Source: Chlamydiota bacterium (GTDB lineage Bacteria > Chlamydiota > Chlamydiia > Chlamydiales > SM23-39). Taken from it: a stretch of 5,406 nt of DNA. A model generated the notes under the pieces. The model ran no database searches. It worked only from the letters and a program-made list of their open reading frames with translations, and was not told where the DNA came from. Made by a program: the position numbers and the translations under genes. The stretch is taken from positions 1-5,406 of the forward strand of contig DAIDLB010000062.1 of NCBI GenBank assembly GCA_027449725.1, written 5' to 3'. Of the stretch, positions 1 through 5,406 are shown in pieces. The first letter of the stretch is position 1; each line of letters starts with the position of its first letter.

Positions 1-1
1 A

Positions 2-199
2 AAAGAGTACCCTGTGGTACGCGTTCCCGTCTCTTCGGCCTCCCATCCCTTCTTTACCAAAGCGACCCAGTTCATTGATACGGAAGGGCGCGTAGACAAG
101 TTCACGAAGAAATACCAGCGTAAGCGTGAACAGGAGAAGGAGAGCCAGGAGAAGCAGGAAGAGGCTAAAAAAGCCAAGACCAAAGCGAAGAAGAAGTAG
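2..199 (+). CDS. rpmE: Large ribosomal subunit protein bL31, C-terminal part (5' end cut by window edge)
   Basis: This is the last 65 codons of a bL31 gene whose start lies left of the window; the reading frame is open from base 2 and ends in TAG at 197-199. bL31 sits on the large subunit near the 5S rRNA and bridges to the small subunit. The visible part has the family core: [17 protein letters not shown], then a D-x-EGRVDKF-x-KKY segment. In zinc-binding bL31 the residues just before HPFF form a CxxC-type pair; here they are VSSAS, so no zinc ligands are visible and the protein looks like the cysteine-free (type B or chlamydial) form. The last 25 or so residues are a Lys/Glu/Gln-rich basic tail ending in KAKTKAKKK. 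The stop lies 11 bases before prfA, so the two are probably cotranscribed. The GTG at base 14 is an internal valine, not a start. Confidence 0.9.
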   Translation, partial: KEYPVVRVPVSSASHPFFTKATQFIDTEGRVDKFTKKYQRKREQEKESQEKQEEAKKAKTKAKKK

Positions 200-210
200 A
201 TTCTCTTCCC

Positions 211-1272
211 ATGGAAGAAAAGATCGAAAAGCTACTCCTTCGGCTGCATGAGGTTGAACAGGCGCTTGGCCAGCCCGACTCCGTGGCTGACCAGAAGTCG
301 TATCGCCTCCTGACCCAGGAGCATGCCCAGCTCTCCGAACTTAAGGAGGCATGGGATCTGCTCCAGCTCGTCCAAAAAGAAGCTTTGGAGAGCAGGTCGA
401 TGCTGGCCATGGAAAAAGATCCCGAGCTCTTGCAGATGGCGAAGGACGAACTCGTTCAGCTTGAGGCGAGGGAAGGGGGTCTTCGCCAGAAGATCCAGAC
501 TCTCCTCGTCCCTCCCGACCCCCGGGACAGCCGGAACATCATCCTCGAGATCCGTGCAGGCACCGGAGGAGAAGAGGCGGCTCTCTTCGCCGCCGATTGC
601 GCCCGGATGTACCGCAACTATGCCGATTCCAAGGGGTGGAAAGCCGAGGTGCTCTCCGCATCGCCCGCGGAACTCGGCGGCTACAAGGAATACATTTTTT
701 CGTTGTCCGGCCAGTTCGTCTTCCGGCTGATGCAGTTTGAGGCTGGAGGCCACCGCGTCCAGCGGGTTCCCGATACCGAGACGCAGGGGAGGGTGCACAC
801 CTCGGCAGTGACGGTCGCCGTCTTGATGGAGCCGAATGAAGAAGAGATCCACATCGATGAAAAGGATCTTAAGATCGACACCTACCGCTCTTCCGGCGCA
901 GGCGGCCAGCACGTCAATACCACCGACTCGGCTGTCCGGATCACCCACTTGCCGACGGGAACGGTCGTCGCCTGTCAGGACGAGAGAAGCCAGCATAAAA
1001 ACCGGGACAAGGCGATGCGCCTCCTTTCGGCTAAGATCGCCGAAGAGCAGAGGCGGAAAAGCGAGCAGGAGATGGCCTCTCTCCGCTCTTCCCAGGTAGG
1101 GAGCGGGGACCGCTCGGAGAGGATCCGTACCTATAATTATCCGCAAAACCGGGTGACCGACCACCGGATCGATCTGACGCTCTATAAGCTCGACCGGATC
1201 ATGGAGGGAGACCTCGACGAATTGACCGGAGCGCTCGTTTCCCATTTCTATCAGGAGAAGCTCAAAGAGTGA
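211..1272 (+). CDS. prfA: Peptide chain release factor 1 (RF1)
   Basis: RF1 reads UAA and UAG stop codons in the ribosomal A site and triggers release of the finished peptide. The 353-residue product is close to the usual length of about 360. The N-terminal helical domain spans roughly residues 1-100. The stop-codon-reading tripeptide of the PxT type is P187-D188-T189, followed by [10 protein letters not shown]. The catalytic GGQ is at residues 231-233 in [20 protein letters not shown]. The [16 protein letters not shown] motif of domain 4 appears as [22 protein letters not shown]. The PxT form separates it from RF2, which uses SPF. The ATG lies 11 bases after rpmE; no good Shine-Dalgarno sequence is seen in the pyrimidine-rich gap, although purines (AAGAAGAAG) occur just before the rpmE stop. 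Its TGA overlaps the prmC start as GTGA, placing the factor beside the enzyme that methylates its GGQ. Confidence 0.98.
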   Translation: MEEKIEKLLLRLHEVEQALGQPDSVADQKSYRLLTQEHAQLSELKEAWDLLQLVQKEALESRSMLAMEKDPELLQMAKDELVQLEAREGGLRQKIQTLLVPPDPRDSRNIILEIRAGTGGEEAALFAADCARMYRNYADSKGWKAEVLSASPAELGGYKEYIFSLSGQFVFRLMQFEAGGHRVQRVPDTETQGRVHTSAVTVAVLMEPNEEEIHIDEKDLKIDTYRSSGAGGQHVNTTDSAVRITHLPTGTVVACQDERSQHKNRDKAMRLLSAKIAEEQRRKSEQEMASLRSSQVGSGDRSERIRTYNYPQNRVTDHRIDLTLYKLDRIMEGDLDELTGALVSHFYQEKLKE

Positions 1273-2117
1273 AGACGATTGCCGAGATTTTGGCCCTCTC
1301 CACGACGTTTTTGGCGGAAAGGGGCCTTTCCAAGCCGAGGCGCTGTGTTGAAGAGATCCTCTCTTCTGTCCTCGGCGTCAAGCGGATGGATCTCTATCTT
1401 CAGCACGACCGGCCTCTGGTTGAAAAGGAACTCGAAGCGGTCCGCCCCCTCTTGAAGCGGCGCGCAGCCGGAGAGCCGCTCGAACAGATTTTAGGCGAAG
1501 TGGAATTCTATCATTGTCGTCTTGCGATTACGCCCGATGTCCTCATCCCCAGGCCGGAAACCGAGATCCTCGTTGATTTGGCGGTAAAAAAACTGGGCGA
1601 ACGATCTCTTGCGGGGAAAACCCTGTGGGATCTTTGCACGGGATCGGGATGCATCGGCCTCAGTTTAAAAAAAGCCCTCCCCGATCTGGCCGTCTCCCTT
1701 TCAGACATTTGTCCGAAGGCGCTGGCTGTGGCAAAAAAAAATGCCGAGATCAACGGGCTGGCTGTCGATCTTCGGCAAGGAGATCTTTTAGAACCTTTTT
1801 TTGGAGAAAAGGCGGATTTCATCTTTTGCAATCCACCCTATGTTTCAAAACAGGAATATGAAGCGCTCGACCCCGGCGTGCGCGACTTCGAGCCGAAGGG
1901 AGCTCTTTTGGGCGGCGAGAGGGGATTCGAGTTTTACGAGAGGATTGCCCGTGAGCTGCCCCCCTTTTTACGCCCGGGTGCACAGATCTTTTTTGAGATC
2001 GGAGAGGCGCAGGGGAAGGGGGTTCAAGAGATTTTTAGCCCCCTTCCCTGGCGCCGGAGCAGGCTCCTAAAAGACTGGGCTGGCAAGGATCGTTTCTTTT
2101 TCCTTGAAATCGAATGA
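1269..2117 (+). CDS. prmC: Release factor glutamine N5-methyltransferase PrmC (HemK)
   Basis: PrmC uses S-adenosylmethionine to methylate the glutamine of the GGQ motif in RF1 and RF2, raising their release activity. The 282-residue product has the expected two parts: an N-terminal helical domain (about 1-75) that recognises the factor, with the linker motif [11 protein letters not shown], and a Rossmann-type methyltransferase domain. The SAM-binding glycine motif is D121-LCTGSGCIG (to G130), and the catalytic NPPY is at residues 188-191, followed by VSKQEY as in the family. The start is the GTG at 1269-1271, overlapping the prfA TGA; this gives MKTIAEIL, a normal PrmC beginning. An AGGAG lies at 1253-1257, 11 bases upstream, which is rather far, so translational coupling to prfA is likely. 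The gene holds several A-runs, the longest nine bases at 1733-1741; the frame is intact. Confidence 0.96.
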   Translation: MKTIAEILALSTTFLAERGLSKPRRCVEEILSSVLGVKRMDLYLQHDRPLVEKELEAVRPLLKRRAAGEPLEQILGEVEFYHCRLAITPDVLIPRPETEILVDLAVKKLGERSLAGKTLWDLCTGSGCIGLSLKKALPDLAVSLSDICPKALAVAKKNAEINGLAVDLRQGDLLEPFFGEKADFIFCNPPYVSKQEYEALDPGVRDFEPKGALLGGERGFEFYERIARELPPFLRPGAQIFFEIGEAQGKGVQEIFSPLPWRRSRLLKDWAGKDRFFFLEIE

Positions 2118-2133
2118 TTTTTTCCTCTATTCT
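2104..2133 (+). promoter_or_regulatory. Candidate sigma70-type promoter for the ffh-rpsP-trmD-rplS unit
   Basis: TTGAAA at 2104-2109 (five of six matches to TTGACA) and TATTCT at 2128-2133 (four of six to TATAAT) are separated by 18 bases. The -35 box lies in the last codons of prmC and the -10 box in the only clear gap of the gene block. Transcription would begin near 2140, giving a leader of about 30 bases before the ffh ATG. This is a motif match only; the gap is AT-rich, so such matches also arise by chance. Confidence 0.4.
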
Positions 2134-2171
2134 AGTACACTAAAAAGACCCATTTTGGCTTTTGTAAAAAT

Positions 2172-3506
2172 ATGTTTCAGGGACTGACCGATAAACTTCA
2201 ATCCGTTTTCGCCACTTTGCGCGGGAAAAAGGTTCTCTCCGAAGAGAATATTTCCGACGCGGTGAGGCAGGTGCGGCTCGCTCTTCTCGACGCCGACGTC
2301 AATTATGGCGTCGTCGGCGAATTTGTGAAGAGGGTCCGGGAAAAAGTGATCGGCTCGGCTGTCCTCAAGTCGGTCTCTCCCGGACAGCAGTTCATCAAGC
2401 TTGTCCATGAGGAGCTTGCCGCGTTCATGGGGACGGAGGAGGCTGCGCTCGACCTCAATGGCAAGATTTCGGTGGTAATGCTCTGCGGTCTGCAAGGGTC
2501 CGGTAAGACTACGACCTGCGCCAAACTGGCAGCCTACATCGGCAAGAATGAAAAGCAAAAGCGCGTACTTATGGCTGCCTGCGATTTGCAGAGGCCTGCG
2601 GCCGTTGACCAGCTCCAAAAATTGGGGGAGGCGATCGGAGTTTCCGTTTTTGCGATGCCCGGCGAGACGAATCCTTTGAGAGTCGCCCGCAAAGCGATGG
2701 AAGCGGCGAAAGAAGGGGACTACAACGTCCTTCTCGTCGATACGGCAGGGCGCCTTCACCTCGACGAAGAGTTGATGGAAGAGCTGGAGGTATTGAAGAA
2801 AGAACTTTCGCCGCGGGAGATACTCTTTGTCGCCAACGCAGCGACGGGGCAGGATGCGGTCCGGACGGCGGCAGAGTTCGACAAACGGGTGCAAATCACG
2901 GGGTCGATCCTCACGATGCTCGACGGCAATGCCCGGGCAGGGGCTGCGATCTCGATCCGTGAAGTGACCGGAAAGCCGCTTAAGTTCGAGGGCGTCGGGG
3001 AAAAGAGCGCCGATTTTCAGATCTTTAATCCCCGCTCCATGGCCGATCGGATCCTTGGCATGGGCGATGTGATCAACCTCGTGAAGAAGGCGCAAGATGC
3101 CTTCGACGAGAAGCAAAGCGAAGAGCTCGAAGCGAAGCTCCGCAAGGCGTCATTTACCTATGACGACTATTTGAAGCAGATGTCGATGGTCCGGAAGATG
3201 GGGTCGCTCAAGAGCATCTTGAAGATGTTGCCCGGGATGGGCGCTTTGGGAGATCTCGACTTCTCCGAAAAAGAGTTTAGCAAGCTCGAGGCGATGATCC
3301 TCTCGATGACGCCTCAAGAGCGGCAGGAGAAGCATGAACTGACCTTTAGCAGAAGAAAGAGAATCCAGGCCGGCAGCGGCGTCCATATCGACGATGTGAA
3401 CCGGATGGTCAAGGGATTCAAACGGATTAAGCAGCTTTTTAAAAGCATGCCGAATATGAAAGCGCAGGCCAAGAAGATGGGCCTGGGCGATATGATGAAT
3501 ATGTAA
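2172..3506 (+). CDS. ffh: Signal recognition particle GTPase Ffh (SRP54)
   Basis: Ffh binds 4.5S RNA and hydrophobic signal sequences on ribosomes and delivers them to the receptor FtsY at the membrane. The 444-residue product has all three domains. The N domain (about 1-85) carries the ALLDADV motif at 37-43. The G domain has the P-loop G106-LQGSGKTTT, the D190-TAGR motif and GKPLKFEGVGEK. The M domain (about 320-444) has SMTPQER and the RNA-binding stretch S393-RRKRIQAGSG (to G403). Several GTPase residues depart from the usual form: the G4 TKxD is T248-MLD, the following DGDARGG reads DGNARAG, and the VDAMTGQDA segment reads VANAATGQDA. Length and remaining motifs look intact, so this is probably a working protein. 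The ATG is chosen because MFQGLTDKLQSVF matches the family start; no Shine-Dalgarno is seen before it. rpsP follows after 15 bases. Confidence 0.97.
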   Translation: MFQGLTDKLQSVFATLRGKKVLSEENISDAVRQVRLALLDADVNYGVVGEFVKRVREKVIGSAVLKSVSPGQQFIKLVHEELAAFMGTEEAALDLNGKISVVMLCGLQGSGKTTTCAKLAAYIGKNEKQKRVLMAACDLQRPAAVDQLQKLGEAIGVSVFAMPGETNPLRVARKAMEAAKEGDYNVLLVDTAGRLHLDEELMEELEVLKKELSPREILFVANAATGQDAVRTAAEFDKRVQITGSILTMLDGNARAGAAISIREVTGKPLKFEGVGEKSADFQIFNPRSMADRILGMGDVINLVKKAQDAFDEKQSEELEAKLRKASFTYDDYLKQMSMVRKMGSLKSILKMLPGMGALGDLDFSEKEFSKLEAMILSMTPQERQEKHELTFSRRKRIQAGSGVHIDDVNRMVKGFKRIKQLFKSMPNMKAQAKKMGLGDMMNM

Positions 3507-3521
3507 GAAGGAATTGAAATT

Positions 3522-3833
3522 ATGGCATTAGTGATTCGCATGAGGCAGCAAGGCGCCAAAAACAGGCAGACCTTCCGCGTAGTCGTAACCGACGAGCGGA
3601 GCCCCCGCGATGGAAAATACGTAGAGAAGCTCGGCTGGTATAATCCCCACGCGGAAGAAGCGAAGAATTTGCATCTCGACTTGACCCGCCTTCAGTATTG
3701 GCTGGACAACGGCGCGCAGATCAGCGACCGCGTCAAGACGCTCGTGAAAAAGACCGCGCCCGAGGTTGCCCTGCAGATGTCCGCGAAAAAAACAGCCGCA
3801 AGAGCGCGTTTGCGAGCCAAGTTAAAGAAGTAG
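3522..3833 (+). CDS. rpsP: Small ribosomal subunit protein bS16
   Basis: bS16 is an early-binding protein of the 30S subunit that helps fold the 5' domain of 16S rRNA. The 103-residue product begins MALVIRMRQQGAKNRQTFRVVV, the typical bS16 start with its basic RxxRxG-like segment, and continues with SPRDGKYVEKLGWYNP and the L-x-x-WLDNGAQISDRVKTLVKK segment, all hallmarks of the family. The tail after about residue 85 is Ala/Arg/Lys-rich. The start is supported by AAGGA at 3508-3512, nine bases upstream. The TAG stop at 3831-3833 directly abuts the trmD ATG. In many bacteria rimM sits between rpsP and trmD; here there is no room for it. Confidence 0.97.
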   Translation: MALVIRMRQQGAKNRQTFRVVVTDERSPRDGKYVEKLGWYNPHAEEAKNLHLDLTRLQYWLDNGAQISDRVKTLVKKTAPEVALQMSAKKTAARARLRAKLKK

Positions 3834-4517
3834 ATGTTGATCGATATCCTCTCGCTCTTTCCCGGTTACTTCAAAGGGCCGTTTGATGTCAGCATCATCG
3901 GCCGGGCGATCGAGAAAGGGCTTGTAGCGATCAACCTTGTCGACATCCGCGATTTTTCGGAAAACCGGCACAAGAAGGTCGATGATCGTCCGTTTGGCGG
4001 GGGACCCGGAATGGTGATGGCTCCGGAGCCGGTTGCAGGAGCGATCCGTAGCGTTAAGAAAGAGGGGGCGCATGTGATCTACCTCTCTCCGCAGGGAAAG
4101 CCGCTCACTGCAGCCAAATGCCGTGAGCTGGCGAAGCAGCCCCACCTGATCCTCCTCTGCGGCCACTACGAGGGCGTAGACGAGAGGGTGATAGAAAAAG
4201 AGGTCGATGAAGAGATCAGCATCGGCGACTACGTGCTGACAAATGGATGCGCAGCTGCCATCGTCCTCGTCGATGCGGTCCTTCGCTTTGTCGAAGGGGT
4301 TATCGGCCATCCGGAGGCGGCGCAAAAGGATTCGTTTGAAGAGTCGGGGCATTTTGACGCCCCCCACTTTACGCGCCCCGTGGTATTCGAGGGGATGGAG
4401 GTCCCTGAGGTGTTGCGACAGGGAGACCACCAAAAAATTGAACAGTGGCGAAGAGCCCAAGCAAGAAAAAAAACAGTTCGGGTAAGACCCGAATTAGTGA
4501 AAGGAGAAGAATCGTGA
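3834..4517 (+). CDS. trmD: tRNA (guanine-37-N1)-methyltransferase TrmD
   Basis: TrmD is a SPOUT-class enzyme that transfers a methyl group from SAM to N1 of G37 in tRNAs with G36-G37, preventing +1 frameshifts. The 227-residue product starts [13 protein letters not shown] and has the family motifs in order: D50[11 protein letters not shown]84-SPQGKPL, C109[10 protein letters not shown] and S129-IGDYVLTNG, which form the SAM-binding trefoil knot. R151 (in [10 protein letters not shown]) and D166 (in KDSFEESG) align with the catalytic Arg154 and Asp169 of the E. coli enzyme. PHFTRP and EGMEVPEVL follow, and the C-terminus keeps the RPEL motif. The loop usually written SGGELPA reads TNGCAAA here. 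It is shorter than the roughly 255 residues of the E. coli protein, the loss being at the C-terminus. It starts on the base after the rpsP stop and ends overlapping the rplS GTG, so translation is probably coupled on both sides. Confidence 0.97.
   Translation: MLIDILSLFPGYFKGPFDVSIIGRAIEKGLVAINLVDIRDFSENRHKKVDDRPFGGGPGMVMAPEPVAGAIRSVKKEGAHVIYLSPQGKPLTAAKCRELAKQPHLILLCGHYEGVDERVIEKEVDEEISIGDYVLTNGCAAAIVLVDAVLRFVEGVIGHPEAAQKDSFEESGHFDAPHFTRPVVFEGMEVPEVLRQGDHQKIEQWRRAQARKKTVRVRPELVKGEES
4466..4495 (+). other. Slippery A-run followed by a hairpin at the trmD end (possible recoding or translational control site)
   Basis: Eight A's at 4466-4473 span the trmD codons AGA AAA AAA ACA, which is the A AAA AAA phase needed for -1 slippage. 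A perfect 7-base-pair hairpin follows: TTCGGGT (4477-4483), loop AAG, ACCCGAA (4487-4493). It can be extended by one G-U and one A-T pair to 4475-4495. The -1 frame after the A-run is open and runs in phase into rplS. The hairpin also lies just upstream of the rplS ribosome binding site. The structure is seen in the sequence; any function is inference, and the right arm encodes part of the conserved RPEL motif of TrmD. Confidence 0.35.
4501..4506 (+). promoter_or_regulatory. Ribosome binding site that fixes the rplS start
   Basis: AAGGAG lies seven bases before the GTG at 4514. It is the strongest Shine-Dalgarno match in the window and argues for the 4514 start over an in-frame GTG at 4445, which would add 23 residues not found in bL19 proteins. 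It lies within the last trmD codons. Confidence 0.8.
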
Positions 4518-4921
4518 GCCGCATAGCAGTCATTGAAGAACTTGAGAGTTCTTATCTGAAGAAAAATTGTCCGAAATTCAACATCGGCGATACCATCCGC
4601 GTCCAAACCCGCATCATCGAGGGAGACAAGGAGAGGATCCAGGCCTTCACAGGCATCGTCATCGCAAAGAAAGGCGCAGGACTCTCCGAAACCTTCACTC
4701 TCTACCGCAACGCCTACGGATCGAGCATGGAGAGGGTATTCCTCCTTCACAGCCCCCGCATCGCAGAAGTCGAAGTTGTCCGCTCCGGCAAAGTCCGCAG
4801 AGCGAAACTCTACTATCTCCGAGGCAAGTCGGGTAAAGCGACGAAGATCCGCGAGCAGTTCGTCGGCGCAGCTCAAACTCAACAAGCAGCGCCCGCTCCA
4901 GAAAGCGAACCGCAGCAATAA
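4514..4921 (+). CDS. rplS: Large ribosomal subunit protein bL19
   Basis: bL19 lies at the interface of the two ribosomal subunits and contributes to a bridge with 16S rRNA. The 135-residue product starts (V/M)[17 protein letters not shown], matching the short N-terminal helix of the family, then shows [50 protein letters not shown] and the very conserved [20 protein letters not shown]. Most bL19 proteins end near this last motif, at about 115-120 residues; here about 20 more residues rich in Gln, Ala and Pro follow ([15 protein letters not shown]). The GTG start at 4514 overlaps the trmD TGA (GTGA) and has an AAGGAG seven bases upstream. It is the last gene of the unit; a very large hairpin begins 12 bases after its TAA. 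Confidence 0.96.
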   Translation: MSRIAVIEELESSYLKKNCPKFNIGDTIRVQTRIIEGDKERIQAFTGIVIAKKGAGLSETFTLYRNAYGSSMERVFLLHSPRIAEVEVVRSGKVRRAKLYYLRGKSGKATKIREQFVGAAQTQQAAPAPESEPQQ

Positions 4922-4932
4922 GCCTCATCTTG

Positions 4933-5076
4933 GGGGACTCCGTCCCCCAAAGCCCCCTGCTAATGGGGCGAGCCCCCTTAGAACCCCCTATTTTCTTATT
5001 CCACGGAGTGGAACAAAAAAACAAGGGGTTCTAAGGGGACTTGTCCCTTTAGCAGGGGGTTGGGGACGGAGTCCCC
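4933..5076. repeat. 144-base imperfect palindrome, able to form one long hairpin; possible dispersed repeat or terminator
   Basis: The left half (4933-5004) and the reverse complement of the right half (5008-5076) agree at about 61 of 69 aligned positions, by my hand alignment, with three extra bases in the left arm; the tip is GGA at 5005-5007. Perfect segments include GGGGACTCCGTCCCC at the base, CCCCCTGCTAA, TTAGAACCCC and TTCCAC at the tip. All but one of the differences are transitions, many giving G-U pairs. The arms also hold smaller palindromes, such as GGGGAC-GGA-GTCCCC at 5062-5076 and its counterpart at 4932-4948, so branched folds are possible. No clear target-site duplication flanks it and no U-run follows. 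Its position just after rplS suits transcription termination or mRNA 3'-end protection, while its form suits a dispersed mobile-type repeat. Function is unknown. Confidence 0.8.
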
Positions 5077-5360
5077 GCTAAGTAAATCTTTCCGTTATTT
5101 TATAGGCGACGTTTGAAGCAATCCGCAGGGTTGGCCTCGCTCCGATTCATCGAAAGAGTTTTACTTTGAACTGATATCGATCTCTTTCATCCTGTTATTT
5201 TGTCCAAAGCATAGCAACTATTCTTGCCTATTCAAACACTTAACCACACCTCACTAAAACCGTGAAATCCAAGCGCACATGACAAGGAATAATTTTAATT
5301 TAGATTGGCAATCAACGACTTGCTAAAAAAAACGTACGCGTTCACGGGGGCAGGGGAGGG
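5077..5360. other. AT-richer intergenic stretch with no supportable gene
   Basis: About 280 bases between the palindrome and the right-edge elements hold no open frame of useful length on either strand. I recognise no tRNA, 4.5S RNA or other RNA gene and no clear trace of rnhB, the gene I would expect after rplS in a chlamydial genome. Short AT-rich blocks occur (for example 5287-5303). The base composition is visibly more AT-rich than in the genes to the left. Confidence 0.6.
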
Positions 5361-5390
5361 GTATGAATAAAATTTTTCATACTGTATACT
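5361..5390 (+). promoter_or_regulatory. Inverted repeat overlapping a promoter-like -10 region at the right edge
   Basis: GTATGAA (5361-5367) and TTCATAC (5376-5382) form a perfect 7-base inverted repeat with an 8-base AT-only centre. TATACT at 5385-5390 matches five of six bases of the -10 consensus and directly follows the repeat. No good -35 hexamer is seen at the usual distance. This arrangement resembles an operator over a promoter, for a gene that would begin near or past the right edge. An ATG at 5400 would then be almost leaderless. The same bases also contain a competing candidate start at 5363. Confidence 0.3.
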
Positions 5391-5406
5391 TTTCGGGTCA
5401 TGAAAA
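5363..5406 (+). CDS. Possible start of an unidentified gene (cut by window end)
   Basis: An ATG at 5363 opens a frame that stays open to the window end and reads MNKIFHTVYFSGHE. A GGAGG (5355-5359) lies three bases before it, inside a G-rich stretch; that spacing is shorter than ideal. Fourteen codons are too few to recognise a family or to exclude chance. An alternative is that this stretch is a promoter with an operator-like inverted repeat and that the gene starts at the ATG at 5400 in another frame, or further right. Confidence 0.22.
   Translation, partial: MNKIFHTVYFSGHE

Noticed and set aside
14..199. GTG at 14 as a true start of a 61-residue protein
   Set aside because: The frame stays open to the left edge and the residues before it continue the bL31 pattern, so it is an internal valine.
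232..1245. Long antisense open frame opposite prfA (337 codons)
   Set aside because: It mirrors the codon pattern of prfA, has no recognisable domains, and lies fully within a certain gene; it is a shadow of GC-rich codon use.
2107..2124. Terminator after prmC (AAATC-GAAT-GATTT followed by T's)
   Set aside because: The stem is only five mostly A-T pairs, too weak for a convincing intrinsic terminator; the same bases fit a promoter better.
2127..3116. Long antisense open frame opposite ffh (329 codons)
   Set aside because: Same reasoning: no family features, and ffh is unambiguous on the plus strand.
4445..4513. Upstream GTG at 4445 as the start of rplS
   Set aside because: It would add 23 lysine- and serine-rich residues absent from bL19 proteins and has no ribosome binding site; the GTG at 4514 has AAGGAG at seven bases.
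4776..5081. Open frame of 101 codons crossing the rplS end and the palindrome
   Set aside because: Half is out of frame over rplS and half is a translation of the repeat (Pro/Gly-rich). Such frames are often mis-annotated as hypothetical proteins.
5279..5326. Tiny open frame MTRNNFNLDWQSTTC
   Set aside because: Fifteen codons, no ribosome binding site, no recognisable motif.
5331..5342. Small palindrome AACG-TACG-CGTT beside an A-run, resembling a leftward terminator
   Set aside because: The stem is four pairs only, and no leftward gene ends there within the window.

Overview
The window is a dense run of seven plus-strand genes for translation and protein targeting, followed by about 485 bases without a confident gene. 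The order rpmE (partial) - prfA - prmC - ffh - rpsP - trmD - rplS, with no rimM between rpsP and trmD, is the order I know from Chlamydia (the CT022-CT028 block of C. trachomatis). Together with the type-B-like bL31 and the protein sequences, this points to a member of the Chlamydiae. The genes are GC-richer than in the well-known chlamydial genera, so an environmental, amoeba-associated or metagenomic lineage is more likely than Chlamydia itself. This placement rests on memory of gene order, not on a search.

Bases 1-2117 hold the end of rpmE, then prfA (release factor 1) and prmC (the methylase of the RF1 GGQ glutamine), with prfA and prmC overlapping through GTGA. Bases 2118-2171 form the only real gap inside the block and carry a plausible sigma70-type promoter for the second unit. 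Bases 2172-4921 hold ffh, rpsP, trmD and rplS. rpsP and trmD abut without a gap, and trmD and rplS overlap through GTGA. The products work together: bL31, bS16 and bL19 are ribosomal proteins, TrmD modifies G37 of tRNAs to hold the reading frame, RF1 and PrmC handle termination, and Ffh takes nascent membrane proteins to the translocon.

Bases 4922-5406 are different. Twelve bases after the rplS stop lies a 144-base imperfect palindrome (4933-5076) that could fold into one nearly continuous hairpin with a 3-base tip, and whose arms contain smaller palindromes. AT-richer sequence without a credible complete gene follows, where rnhB would be expected from chlamydial synteny. At the right edge are a 22-base inverted repeat, a TATACT hexamer and a possible start of another gene.

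The items most worth a second look are the giant hairpin, a slippery A-run plus hairpin at the trmD/rplS junction whose -1 frame leads directly into rplS, and altered GTPase motifs in Ffh. I see no clear new multi-gene system; most of the window is core housekeeping sequence.
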